NCBI RefSeq assembly: GCF_000332475.2
Contig: NZ_AOGX02000008.1
Location: forward strand, 186,001 to 250,000
DNA: 64,000 bases
Reading direction: 5' to 3'
Source: Leptospira yanagawae serovar Saopaulo str. Sao Paulo = ATCC 700523
GTDB taxonomy: Bacteria; Spirochaetota; Leptospiria; Leptospirales; Leptospiraceae
Both the position numbers and the translations under genes were made by a program. This document shows positions 29,167 through 39,022 of this stretch, in pieces (within the stretch, counting starts at the first letter, position 1; each line of letters begins with the position of its first letter). The notes under the pieces are model-generated. The model had not been told where the DNA came from. It searched no databases and saw nothing but the letters and a program-made list of their open reading frames with translations.

Positions 29167-31368
29167 TCAACCTCTATGACTTAATAATTTCTGATTTTCT
29201 ATACTGATGGTTCTCTCAAATAATGAGGGGACATCTATGATAAGGGCAACATTGCCATCTCCGAGGATACTAGACCCACTGACTCCTTTCACATGTCGAA
29301 AGACGGAGCCCATGGGTTTTATCACTGTTTGGTACTCGCCTAACAGTCTTTCGACCACGATTCCTGCTTTTTTTTCTCCATTTCGTACGATCACAATATT
29401 TTCTCTTGTTCCTTGTGAGACGCGATCACATGGATAATAGTCTCTTAACCGAAGGAATGGAATCAAATTCCCTCGGAGTGCAAAAAATTGGTTTTGGTCA
29501 GCTTTATGTTCCTCTGAGAAATGCAGGCATTCCAATACCATTTCCATTGGGATGATGAAATGGCTATTGCCAACGGCAACAAGGAACCCTTCAATGATGG
29601 CAAGGGTCAGAGGCAATCTCAAAATGAAACGACTCCCTTGTTTCGGAAGTGATTTGACAGTAATGGTCCCGCGGAGGGCTTCAATGTTTTTGTAAACCAC
29701 ATCGAGTCCAACACCTCTACCTGAGACATTGGTTACCTTTTGTGCAGTGGAGAATCCAGGTTGGAAAAGCAGTTTGTATACGTCTTCGTCAGAATCTGGA
29801 ACAGGTCCCGTCACAAGTCCTTTTTCGATTCCCTTTTGCCAAACTTTTTCTTTCGAAATTCCATTTCCATCGTCAAAAACTTCGATCACAACACTTCCTG
29901 CCTCATGATACGCATTCAGTTTGATTGTGCCTTGTTTTGGTTTTCCATTTTGGATGCGAACTTCACTTGATTCCAATCCATGGTCACAAGCATTCCTCAC
30001 CAAATGGGTGAGGGGATCACTTAATTTTTCCACAATATTACGATCAAGTTCTGTTTCATTCCCTTCGGTAATGAGTCGAATGTCTTTCTCTAATTCCTTT
30101 CCTAAGTCCCGCACAATCCTTGTATACTTTTGGAAGCTATCCCCAATTGGAACCATACGCAATTTTAATGAAATTTCTCTCACTTCATTGAGAAGCCTCA
30201 TCACCAGTAAGGAAGACTCTTGTAAATTGGAATCTTCTGTATCACCGATGAGTTGGTTCATATTCGCACATGAGACCACTAATTCTCCAACACGATTGAT
30301 GAGATTGTCAATTCGTTTGGAATCCACTTTGATCGTGACGGATTTTGTATTCTCTTTGTTTGGATCAAAACCGTTTTGTTCACTGCTAGCAGTTTCTGAA
30401 AACCTTTGTGAGGAAGTTGTAGAACTTGTCGATTGTGCCTGGAAACCCGTTTTTCTGGATTTGATTTCCTCTAAATACTCTAAAAATCCTTTTTCGTCCA
30501 ATACTTGGATTTCCTTCCAAACATTTCCCAAATAAATCTCTTCTTCAGGAAGTTGGTTTGCCAAATCAACAAGGTCTGTCGTGAGGAAACCAGGTGGGTA
30601 GATATGCAAAAAACTATCCTGTTCAATAAAATTAAAGACCTTGTTTACGGATTCTAAATCCTTATCTGATTGGAATTGGATTTCAAATCCTAAATAACAA
30701 TTTTCAGGATCAAACTCACTTCCATCCGGTAAAAATTGATCAATGGTTTTTAGTGAAATGATGGTTCCGATTTTTTTTAAGTAACCAATGAATGAAATAG
30801 GATCCAGTCCATGCGAGAATACATTGAGATTTGGCCGAAAGGAAATCAGATAATTGGGAAAACCTATCCCGTTTTCGTTCGTACTGACATCTTTTGTCCC
30901 TTCGGCACTTTGGTTCCCTTCACCGTTTTGGATTTGAAAATTTTCATTTGATCCGAGGTTTTCCTTTTTTCCACCAACTTTTGTTTGCAAATATGGTTTC
31001 ATTGCATCGAGAATTGTTTGGCCAAAGGTTATTTTATCAGCTGGGATTTTGCCTTTTGTTTCTTCTGAAACTAAAAATAATAAATGGTCTTTTGCTTTTA
31101 ACAAAAGTTCGGTGAGATTGGAATGGAATTCTATGGTATGGGAACGTAATTCGTCTAAAAGATTTTCCACAACGTGAGTAAAGGATACAGTGGATTCGAA
31201 TCCAAACATACCAGCAGTCCCTTTAATCGTGTGCACTGCTCGAAAGATCGCATTTAAATCTTCATCGGATGGAAGTGACGATTCCGTACGAAGTAAAATC
31301 GTTTCCATGTCTCGTAAAAGTTCTTCCGATTCAACGAGGTAGGCATCTATCACTTCCGTTAAATCCAT
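29167..31368 (-). CDS. cheA: Chemotaxis histidine kinase CheA
   Basis: A 733-residue CheA. The P1 HPt domain carries phosphorylatable H46 in AVHTIKGTAGMFGFES. A long variable region (about 130-330) lacks an obvious CheY-binding P2. The P3 dimerisation helices follow, then the P4 kinase with DPLTHLVRNACDHGLES (N box), FDDGNGISKEKV and SGRGVGLDVVYKNIE (G boxes), and the CheW-like P5 at the C-terminus. It starts one base from the end of the STAS gene and ends just before the broken mcp. Confidence 0.96.
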   Translation of the reverse strand: MDLTEVIDAYLVESEELLRDMETILLRTESSLPSDEDLNAIFRAVHTIKGTAGMFGFESTVSFTHVVENLLDELRSHTIEFHSNLTELLLKAKDHLLFLVSEETKGKIPADKITFGQTILDAMKPYLQTKVGGKKENLGSNENFQIQNGEGNQSAEGTKDVSTNENGIGFPNYLISFRPNLNVFSHGLDPISFIGYLKKIGTIISLKTIDQFLPDGSEFDPENCYLGFEIQFQSDKDLESVNKVFNFIEQDSFLHIYPPGFLTTDLVDLANQLPEEEIYLGNVWKEIQVLDEKGFLEYLEEIKSRKTGFQAQSTSSTTSSQRFSETASSEQNGFDPNKENTKSVTIKVDSKRIDNLINRVGELVVSCANMNQLIGDTEDSNLQESSLLVMRLLNEVREISLKLRMVPIGDSFQKYTRIVRDLGKELEKDIRLITEGNETELDRNIVEKLSDPLTHLVRNACDHGLESSEVRIQNGKPKQGTIKLNAYHEAGSVVIEVFDDGNGISKEKVWQKGIEKGLVTGPVPDSDEDVYKLLFQPGFSTAQKVTNVSGRGVGLDVVYKNIEALRGTITVKSLPKQGSRFILRLPLTLAIIEGFLVAVGNSHFIIPMEMVLECLHFSEEHKADQNQFFALRGNLIPFLRLRDYYPCDRVSQGTRENIVIVRNGEKKAGIVVERLLGEYQTVIKPMGSVFRHVKGVSGSSILGDGNVALIIDVPSLFERTISIENQKLLSHRG

Positions 31369-31739
31369 TACGAAACTTTCCTTGTACCATACCGAAACTC
31401 AACTTCATTTGAGTGTTCTTTTTTTACTTTGATACGGTCGCCGAAGTAGGAGACAAGTCCCAGTAAATCAAAACTTTTGAGAACCGCTAGGGAATGATTG
31501 GTTAATGCCAATTTTTGGTGTTTTGAAACTGTTTGTTTTTTTAAAAAAATGAGAAGTTGGATTCCGGCAGAGTCGATCCTTTCAATTCCATTCAAATCGA
31601 GTTTTAAGGTTTTACCATGTACGTTATCCCAATGTTTCGATTTCTCATACCACTCATTGATATAGGGAACAGTAAGATAACCTGACCAAATTATGGTTTC
31701 TTCCTCATTTGATTTTTGAATGGATTGGTTTGGTTCCAT
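31368..31739 (-). CDS. STAS-domain protein in the chemotaxis run
   Basis: A 123-residue STAS-like protein with KTLKLDLNGIERIDSAGIQL, where SAG sits at the usual antagonist phosphoacceptor site, then FLKKQTVSKHQKLALTNHS. Single-domain STAS proteins next to cheA occur in several bacteria, but their partner is often unclear. It starts 3 bp after cheY and shares its last base region with cheA. It could be a target of the hybrid ATPase protein two genes upstream; this is inference from order. Confidence 0.8.
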   Translation of the reverse strand: MEPNQSIQKSNEEETIIWSGYLTVPYINEWYEKSKHWDNVHGKTLKLDLNGIERIDSAGIQLLIFLKKQTVSKHQKLALTNHSLAVLKSFDLLGLVSYFGDRIKVKKEHSNEVEFRYGTRKVS

Positions 31740-31742
31740 AGA

Positions 31743-32108
31743 TTACGGTAATAACTTTGCGATCGTATCCAAGAGTTCTTCAGGTGAAAATGGTTTCGTG
31801 AGCCATGCTTTGGCACCAGCATCCATCCCTTGTTGTTTTTTCTCAGGTTGGGATTCCGTTGTTAACATGATGATGGGAGTGAATTTGAATTTGGCATTTT
31901 CTTTCACTTTTTTGATAAAACTAATTCCATCCATATTTGGCATGTTCATATCAGAAACAATCAAATCCACTGGACTGGTTTCCAATTGTTTTAACCCTTC
32001 TAAACCATCACCCGCTTCCATCAAATCAAAGTTTGCATTCTTTAGATGGACAGAGATAATCTTTCGAAATACTGCTGAATCATCGATAATTAAGATTTTT
32101 CTATTCAT
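31743..32108 (-). CDS. cheY: CheY-like single-domain response regulator
   Basis: A 121-residue receiver domain. The acidic pocket is IIDDSAV (D9, D10), phosphoacceptor D53 lies in IVSDMNMPNMDG, the switch Thr is in IIMLTTESQ, and the conserved Lys is in WLTKPFS. The position directly before the STAS gene and cheA makes it the probable CheY, but Leptospira genomes carry several CheY paralogues, so which one drives the flagellar switch is open. Confidence 0.88.
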   Translation of the reverse strand: MNRKILIIDDSAVFRKIISVHLKNANFDLMEAGDGLEGLKQLETSPVDLIVSDMNMPNMDGISFIKKVKENAKFKFTPIIMLTTESQPEKKQQGMDAGAKAWLTKPFSPEELLDTIAKLLP

Positions 32109-32120
32109 TTTGTATCCTTT

Positions 32121-33401
32121 TTACGTTTGAATTGGGAGAAAAATTTCTGCTATCACACAGTTTGCTTTTGTTTCCGTGGTGTGATCAATTGCGTTTCTGA
32201 TAAAAAACATACCATTATGTTTTTGTAAGATAAAATCTACCATGGTCAAACCAAGACCCAAACTAAATTTTTCTTTATCGTGAAAACTTTCAACGGGAGG
32301 GTGGATGCGGAAAAAAGGTTCTACTAATTTTTTTTCAGAAGTGAGTAATTGTCTGGCATACTCATCCTCAATCACATTGTTTTTAGCAGACAAACAAAAG
32401 TAACCATCTACAAAGGTTACAAAAATATCAAAGTTAGAGTTTTGTTTGGAATACTTCAAACCATTCGTAAAAATTTCATGGATTACTGTTTTGATCGAAT
32501 TCAATTCTATTTCTAATGATACCGTTTGTTTCACAACAGGTAAATTCACTTTTATCTGTTTCACATCCATTTCATTCTGAAAGCTTTTTGTGATTTCGGG
32601 TAAGAGGGATAATAATTGGTTACTGGATACTTTCTGTAACGTAAATTTAGATTGAATGAATTCGACAGCCAGATCCAGACCTTTTAACATTGTTTTGTTA
32701 TGGTCTTGGTTTTCTGTGAGTAATTCCCAATACTCTTTTTGGATGAGATAATTCCCATTTTCTTCTTTTTTAATTTTGTCAATCGTATCAATTAGAGTTG
32801 TCATCGCGCCAAGGCCTGAACCTTGCATCATTGTCGTTTTTAAGTTCAAAATGGAATTGAGTTCTGCATTAATTTCTGTGTTTTTGCGATGTGCTTCTTT
32901 GTAATTCAACCATTCTAATTGACTTTTGAGTTCCTTTGCTTCTTCGTCGATGAGAAGGGCTTCCATTCTTTTTAAGTAGACGTATTCTAAAGCCTTTTCC
33001 AAACGATCGGTCACTAATTCTACGTGAAGGGGTTTGATTAAATAATCATACACTCCCAATTTCATGATTTCGATGATTTCTTCCGTTTGGTCAATGGCTG
33101 TTTGGACAATAAAAACTGCGTTTGGTTCCAACTGACTTTGTTCAGCAATAAAGGTTTTGCCATCGATGACTGGCATCATCAGGTCTACCAAATAAAGACT
33201 GTATTTTTTTTCTTTCGCCATTTTTAGGGCGATGTCTCCATTTTCGGCCACTTCCGATGAAACACCTATCCGTTTGCAGATTCCTTCTAATAGAACTTGG
33301 TTTTCCCGTTTATCTTCTATGATTAGGATGGGTTCTTTCGGCCTACGGCTTTCATTTGCTTTGGAAACATTTTTTTGATTGGGATCGATTGGTTCCACCA
33401 T
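32121..33401 (-). CDS. Response regulator fused to a HATPase domain without an obvious HisKA site
   Basis: A 426-residue protein. The receiver domain (about 23-140) has D73 in LVDLMMPVIDG and the conserved Lys in DYLIKPLHV. A helical linker follows (about 140-240). The C-terminal HATPase domain has an N box (IHEIFTNGLKYS) and a G box (SLGLGLTMVDFILQKHNG). I see no H-E-x-R/T-P phosphoacceptor box in the helical part. It may act as a receiver-controlled kinase or anti-sigma-like ATPase rather than a classical sensor kinase. It lies 12 bp upstream of cheY. Confidence 0.85.
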   Translation of the reverse strand: MVEPIDPNQKNVSKANESRRPKEPILIIEDKRENQVLLEGICKRIGVSSEVAENGDIALKMAKEKKYSLYLVDLMMPVIDGKTFIAEQSQLEPNAVFIVQTAIDQTEEIIEIMKLGVYDYLIKPLHVELVTDRLEKALEYVYLKRMEALLIDEEAKELKSQLEWLNYKEAHRKNTEINAELNSILNLKTTMMQGSGLGAMTTLIDTIDKIKKEENGNYLIQKEYWELLTENQDHNKTMLKGLDLAVEFIQSKFTLQKVSSNQLLSLLPEITKSFQNEMDVKQIKVNLPVVKQTVSLEIELNSIKTVIHEIFTNGLKYSKQNSNFDIFVTFVDGYFCLSAKNNVIEDEYARQLLTSEKKLVEPFFRIHPPVESFHDKEKFSLGLGLTMVDFILQKHNGMFFIRNAIDHTTETKANCVIAEIFLPIQT

Positions 33402-33449
33402 ATAGAATATCGGAAATCATATTCCGTATTTCTAAATGGTTCAATACCT

Positions 33450-35072
33450 TTATTTACGATTTTCTGGTAATATGAGAGTAAAAGTGGAGCCTTCTCCGAA
33501 TTTGGAGGAAAGTTCAATCGTTCCACCTAGTTTTTCTGCCAAACCTTGTGAGATGGACAATCCAAGCCCAGTTCCTTCTATTTTTCCGTCATCATTCAGT
33601 CTCGTAAAACTATGAAAAATGCGGGTTTGGTCTTCTTCTGGAATTCCTGGTCCAAAATCTTTGACCTTGAAGAGAAGATTAGAATCATTCCATTCGCAAT
33701 GGAATTCAACGAAGGTATGGACTGCATATTTAATGGCATTCGAAAGTAAATTCAAAAGGATTTGTTGGATTTTACCACTGTCAGAAGTCATGGTTTTGGA
33801 CTGTATCGGCGGATAAAATCGAATTTCCATACGTTTGGAGTCAGCTTGGGGTTGGATGAGTTCTAATGTTTGTCTGCAAACATCTTCTGGTTTGAACTCG
33901 GAAAGTTTGAGTTCAATTTGTCCTGATTCAATCCTCATCAGATGTAAGATTTCATTGATCATTTTGAGGAGTCTTGTTCCTCCAGAATAGATGTAATTTA
34001 AATACTCTTTTCCAGTAAGATCTTCCTCTGGAAGTTGGATGAGTTTCGAAAATCCTATGATCGAATTGAGAGGTGTACGCAGTTCATGGCTCACATGAGC
34101 TAAAAAATCTGTTTTCGCTTTATAGGCTCGTTCCAATTCTTCTTTGGTTCGACTCAAGTCCAAGGTTCGTTCCAAGATAAGGGATTCTAAACTAGATTTG
34201 TAACGATTGAGTTCCGTTAGGTCTTTATCTCGTTGCACAAACAATCCCATCCATCGGCTTATTGTTTGAAAGATGAGTAGGTTATCATGATGGATGACAA
34301 AATTGGGAGTGTGTTTTTGGAATCCCATGATTCCTAAAAATTGATTTTCAAAGTGAACAGGAATCCATAAGATCGTTTCCACTTTTGATTCTTCAAAGTA
34401 CCATTTTTCTTTGGGTAATGCTTTTTCCTTTTGCAAATAAATGAGTTTTCCATTTTTTAATTTATGAAGCCAACGGCTGATACCTTCCTTGTTCCAATTT
34501 AAATTTTGGAATTTGGAGGATAATAGTGGAAACTCCGTTGTTTTTCTTTCGTTGACCCAAATTTCAAATGTTTCTGTCGCAGTCGTTCCAATGTGTTTTA
34601 AGAAAAAAATGGAATCCATTTCTGTAAAATAGAGAAGTTGGTAAAGGGCTTGGGGCAAACTCTCTCTAATGGATGGTTTTTGGATGAGGATTTGAATGGA
34701 AGAAGCAACACCCAATTCAAATCGTAGCCTCCAAGTAATCTCTTCTTCTTGTTTTTGTTTGATTGTAATGTCTCGTACAAAAAATTTTGAGTATTTTTTG
34801 TTTGGGTCACCTTTCGGATCATCGAAATTTCCAAAAGATGTTTCTAAAATTTTTCCATCAACTTTATAGATGATTTCTGTATCAAAGTTGTTTGTGAGAA
34901 TTTTATTTTTTAGAAAAAAACGAATGTCAAACTCTTTCGAAAGTTTGGTAAAAATGGAGTTTTGTAATAAAATTTCGTATTGCTTTGTTTTCGAATCGAT
35001 ACATAAAATCGCTGTCCCTGAATCATTTCCTTCTAAGGAAGCTTGAAAGAGGGACAACGGATCTAATATCAT
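33450..35072 (-). CDS. PAS/GAF sensor histidine kinase
   Basis: A 540-residue soluble hybrid-free histidine kinase. A degenerate PAS domain (1-110) ends in FFVRDITIKQKQEEE, and a GAF-like domain (about 115-290) includes ILWIPVHFENQFLGIMGFQ. A coiled coil leads into the HisKA box AHVSHELRTPLNSIIGFS near residue 330. The HATPase has N box LLNLLSNAIKYA and G boxes KDFGPGIPEEDQ and GTGLGLSISQGLAEKLGG. It has no transmembrane segment. It lies one base after ispH and 48 bp before the response-regulator hybrid, a natural partner. Confidence 0.93.
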   Translation of the reverse strand: MILDPLSLFQASLEGNDSGTAILCIDSKTKQYEILLQNSIFTKLSKEFDIRFFLKNKILTNNFDTEIIYKVDGKILETSFGNFDDPKGDPNKKYSKFFVRDITIKQKQEEEITWRLRFELGVASSIQILIQKPSIRESLPQALYQLLYFTEMDSIFFLKHIGTTATETFEIWVNERKTTEFPLLSSKFQNLNWNKEGISRWLHKLKNGKLIYLQKEKALPKEKWYFEESKVETILWIPVHFENQFLGIMGFQKHTPNFVIHHDNLLIFQTISRWMGLFVQRDKDLTELNRYKSSLESLILERTLDLSRTKEELERAYKAKTDFLAHVSHELRTPLNSIIGFSKLIQLPEEDLTGKEYLNYIYSGGTRLLKMINEILHLMRIESGQIELKLSEFKPEDVCRQTLELIQPQADSKRMEIRFYPPIQSKTMTSDSGKIQQILLNLLSNAIKYAVHTFVEFHCEWNDSNLLFKVKDFGPGIPEEDQTRIFHSFTRLNDDGKIEGTGLGLSISQGLAEKLGGTIELSSKFGEGSTFTLILPENRK

Positions 35073-35073
35073 A

Positions 35074-36021
35074 CTAATATTGTTTTAAAAGTTCTTTCGG
35101 CAGTTTGAAACTCATTGTGTCTTCGCGGCTTTCAGGAAATAAAGACACGGTTGCATTTGGAAAATGTTTGAGGATTTCTTCCACAATTTCATCCACTAGG
35201 ATTTGTGGGCTTGATGCACCTGCTGTGATTCCTAAGATTTTAATTTTTGAATCCATGATGTGTTTTGGATCTACATCTTCTTTTTTTGAGATTTGAAAAC
35301 TGGCGGGTCTTGTTTTTTTAGCCAATTGGCAAAGTCTCACTGAATTGGAAGAATTTTCCGCACCGATCACAAGCATCGCATCCACAGATTCTAACATCTT
35401 TTGAACGGCATCTTGTCTTTCTGTTGTCGCATAACAAATATCATCTTTTTGTGGGTGTTCCACGTAAGGGAATACCTCTTCGATTTTTTTAACGATATTT
35501 TTCGTATCTTCCACAGAAAGTGTCGTTTGCATTAGGTAGGTGAGCGGTTTTTCATTTGTGATTTTATTTTGTAAAGCTTCTACATCCTCAGGTGATTCCA
35601 CCAAATGCATATTCGCTTCTCCCATCGTGCCTATGGCTTCGTCATGGCCTTTGTGGCCAATATAGATGATTTGGTGGGTGTCTTTGATATTTCGTGCTTT
35701 TTTGTGGACTCGAGTGACTAGGGGGCAAGTGGCATCTCCAATCTTCATTTTGCGTTCCGTCGCTTCTTTTACCACTTCGGGAGAAACACCATGTGCCGAG
35801 AAAACCACTGTGGCACCATCTGGAACTTCATTGAGTTCGCTTATGAATCGGATTCCCTTTTTTTTCATTTCCTCAACAACTCTTTGGTTATGAACGATTT
35901 CTTTTCGAACATAAAGAGGAGTCTCTGGGTTTTCCTGGAATGCCGTCTCTACGTAGGAGATCGCATATTTCACTCCAGCACAAAATCCTCGGGGGTTTGC
36001 TAAATAAATTGTCTCTAACAC
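35074..36021 (-). CDS. ispH: 4-hydroxy-3-methylbut-2-enyl diphosphate reductase
   Basis: The last enzyme of the MEP isoprenoid pathway, an iron-sulfur protein. The cysteine ligands are visible in LANPRGFCAGV, KIGDATCPLVTRVH and VIGAENSSNSVRLCQLA. I chose GTG 36021, which gives the family start MLETIYLANPRGFC and has GGAAAAGGTAGG just upstream. A longer TTG start at 36108 would add 29 residues with no family match. Unusually it heads the leftward signalling and che run with a one-base gap to the sensor kinase. Confidence 0.95.
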   Translation of the reverse strand: MLETIYLANPRGFCAGVKYAISYVETAFQENPETPLYVRKEIVHNQRVVEEMKKKGIRFISELNEVPDGATVVFSAHGVSPEVVKEATERKMKIGDATCPLVTRVHKKARNIKDTHQIIYIGHKGHDEAIGTMGEANMHLVESPEDVEALQNKITNEKPLTYLMQTTLSVEDTKNIVKKIEEVFPYVEHPQKDDICYATTERQDAVQKMLESVDAMLVIGAENSSNSVRLCQLAKKTRPASFQISKKEDVDPKHIMDSKIKILGITAGASSPQILVDEIVEEILKHFPNATVSLFPESREDTMSFKLPKELLKQY

Positions 36022-36228
36022 GTGAAAACGCCTACCTTTTCCATACGTCCAGTTCCATAGAAATCCTAGGACATATTTTAGAAAAGGGGAAGTTCTCTTT
36101 TTATTCAAATTTTATTTCATTTTCCCTATTATCCTCCCTACCAGAATGACCGATCCTTATCTTGAAAGGGCCAAGGATGGCCTCTTCGAAAATTCATCAA
36201 TTTCTTGGGTTCAAGGTGAAAACTTTGA

Positions 36229-37110
<882 letters not shown>

Positions 37111-37118
37111 TAGGATAA

Positions 37119-37178
37119 GAGAAACCTTAGGTAGGGCAGGGTGGTTGGGGCCCTTCCTTTGGTTTCTCGATTTTCATT
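37119..37178 (+). terminator. Intrinsic terminator after flaB
   Basis: GAGAAACC (37119-37126) pairs with GGTTTCTC (37161-37168). Further pairing between TAGGTAGGG and CCCTTCCTTT lengthens the stem, and GATTTTCATTTTTTG follows. Confidence 0.75.
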
Positions 37179-37359
37179 TTTTGATTTCCTTTTTCCAATT
37201 CTCACTTAATACTTACGACTCTCCCAATTTCCTCTTCCCATTTTTTACTTTCCACATTTCAGTTTCATTCGATTTGCTTATTTGAATCTTGAACGAATCC
37301 AAGATAAATGTTTTGAATGAAATCCCATCGGAATCAAATAATGGTTATAAGTTTCCCAT

Positions 37360-38592
37360 ATGAAATTAAAGATTGATTCCGCTTACGAAATTTTAAAACC
37401 CATCATCAATCAAACTCCCTTACAATTCCATACCCGTTTGTCTGATTTGTATCAGGCAAAAATTTACCTTAAAAGGGAAGATTTACAAGTAGTTCGCTCC
37501 TATAAAATCCGAGGTGCGTACAATATGATCCAAAGTTTATCCTTAGAAGAACGAAAGTATGGAATTGTTTGTGCAAGTGCTGGGAATCATGCGCAAGGTG
37601 TTGCGCATTCATGTCGATTACTCCAAATACAAGGTGTGATTTACATGCCAGAAGTCACACCAAAACAAAAAATCAATCAGGTACGAATGTTTGGTGGAGA
37701 GTATATTGAGATTAAACTAGTAGGAGATACTTTTGATGAGTGCCAAAAGGAAGCCATTTCATATGCAAAAGAGAAATCCATGTCTTTTATTCCCCCTTTT
37801 GACCATCCAAAAATTATAGAAGGCCAAGGAACCGTTGGAAAAGAAATTTGTGATGAATTGAATGGGATCGATTTCTTATTTTTACCAATTGGTGGAGGTG
37901 GTTTAGGAGCAGGAGTGGGAACTTACTTCCAAGTTCATTCTCCGCAAACGAAGATCATTGGTGCAGAGCCACTAGGAGCACCATCGATGAAGGAAGCAAT
38001 GAGGTCTGGAAAACCTGTGATTTTGGATAAAATTGACAAATTTGTAGATGGAGCCGCTGTAAAAAAAGTAGGGGATATTACGTTTCCTATTTGCCAATCT
38101 GTATTGTATGAGCTAACACTCGTTCCCGAAGGTAAAGTTTGTACAACGATTCTAGATTTATATAACTTAGATGCCATCGTGAGTGAACCAGCTGGTGCTC
38201 TCAGTATCGCAGCTATGGATGAATATAAGGATTTAATTCGGGGTCAAACAGTTGTTTGTGTTTTGAGCGGTGGTAATAATGATATCGATCGCATGCAAGA
38301 AATCAAAGAAAGGTCGTTACTCTATGAAGGACTCAAACAATACTTTATTGTTCGATTTGCACAAAAACCAGGAGCATTAAAACAATTTGTGAACGAAATC
38401 TTGGGACCAAACGATGATATTGTTCGATTTGAATTCATACAGAAACATAATAAAGAATCCGGGCCGGCCCTTATCGGCATTGAACTCAAATCAAAGCATG
38501 ATTTTCAATCTTTAACAGTTCGAATGAAAAAATTCCATTTGAACTTCACTTTAATCAACCAAGATGAAAATTTGTTCGAATATTTAATTTAA
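37360..38592 (+). CDS. ilvA: Threonine ammonia-lyase (threonine dehydratase)
   Basis: A PLP enzyme converting threonine to 2-oxobutanoate and ammonia. The PLP lysine is K49 in VVRSYKIRGAYN; the phosphate-binding glycine loop is LPIGGGGLGAG; CVLSGGNNDIDRM lies near the end of the catalytic domain. The last 85 residues (YFIVRFAQKPGALKQFVNEI) form a single ACT-like domain. Length 410 matches the short biosynthetic/catabolic class rather than the two-ACT E. coli IlvA. Because Leptospira is known to make isoleucine from citramalate, its role could be catabolic. The gene stands alone after flaB. Confidence 0.9.
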   Translation: MKLKIDSAYEILKPIINQTPLQFHTRLSDLYQAKIYLKREDLQVVRSYKIRGAYNMIQSLSLEERKYGIVCASAGNHAQGVAHSCRLLQIQGVIYMPEVTPKQKINQVRMFGGEYIEIKLVGDTFDECQKEAISYAKEKSMSFIPPFDHPKIIEGQGTVGKEICDELNGIDFLFLPIGGGGLGAGVGTYFQVHSPQTKIIGAEPLGAPSMKEAMRSGKPVILDKIDKFVDGAAVKKVGDITFPICQSVLYELTLVPEGKVCTTILDLYNLDAIVSEPAGALSIAAMDEYKDLIRGQTVVCVLSGGNNDIDRMQEIKERSLLYEGLKQYFIVRFAQKPGALKQFVNEILGPNDDIVRFEFIQKHNKESGPALIGIELKSKHDFQSLTVRMKKFHLNFTLINQDENLFEYLI

Positions 38593-38731
38593 ATTCACAT
38601 GGAAACTTAGATTTCATTTTGATCATTGATTCTTTTTTAGATTCTCACATTAGATTTCTTTAGAATCTCCTAAAGGAAATTTCAAAACAAACGATATTGA
38701 TAATGATCCCATTGATCGCCGTACAGCTAAG

Positions 38732-38758
38732 AAACCCGGAGTGATTGCCGGGTTTTTT
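38732..38758 (+). terminator. Intrinsic terminator 140 bp after ilvA
   Basis: AAACCCGG (38732-38739) and CCGGGTTT (38748-38755) form a perfect 8-bp stem with an 8-base loop, followed by TTTG. It terminates the ilvA transcript or a short independent RNA lying between ilvA and this point. Confidence 0.8.
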
Positions 38759-38847
38759 GTGCAAACATGAACTTATTTCTAAAATTTAACTTGGTTTTCA
38801 AGTTTATCTTGATCAAATCGGTGTTATGTGATAGATCGGTAGCATTG

Positions 38848-38890
38848 GGAGGCGGGTGGATTACCCCACCCAGTTCGATTAGGGCGGGGA
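38848..38890. repeat. Palindromic element, copy 1
   Basis: CCCCACCC (38864-38871) can pair with GGGCGGGG (38882-38889) apart from one A-C mismatch. GGGTGG (38854-38859) can instead pair with CCACCC (38866-38871), so the two hairpins exclude each other. The core TACCCC-R-CC ... ATTAGG is shared with the element at 49516-49552, which suggests a dispersed family. Confidence 0.5.
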
Positions 38891-39022
38891 AAGTATACCC
38901 TACTTGTCATCCCACTCATCCAATAATTCCCTACACGTTTTCCCTAAAGTTCCAAAATACTTTCTCATTACCAGTTTAATAAATTATTGAAGGTGGAATG
39001 GGTTACTGGTTACAAAGAATTT

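Larger units (their letters stand above)
38593..39022. other. 430-bp gene-free stretch between ilvA and a DUF1566 lipoprotein pseudogene
   Basis: The first 140 bases are AT-rich with no ORF and end in the terminator at 38732-38758. The middle holds a G/C-rich palindromic element (38848-38889) that contrasts with its AT-rich surroundings. The rest shows no recognisable promoter or gene, and there is no strong ribosome-binding site before the ATG at 39023. Confidence 0.6.

Noticed and set aside
36110..36160. A sigma-28 type promoter for flaB (GACCGATC near 36149)
   Set aside because: The -10-like block lacks a matching TAAA -35 at the right distance, so I do not call it.
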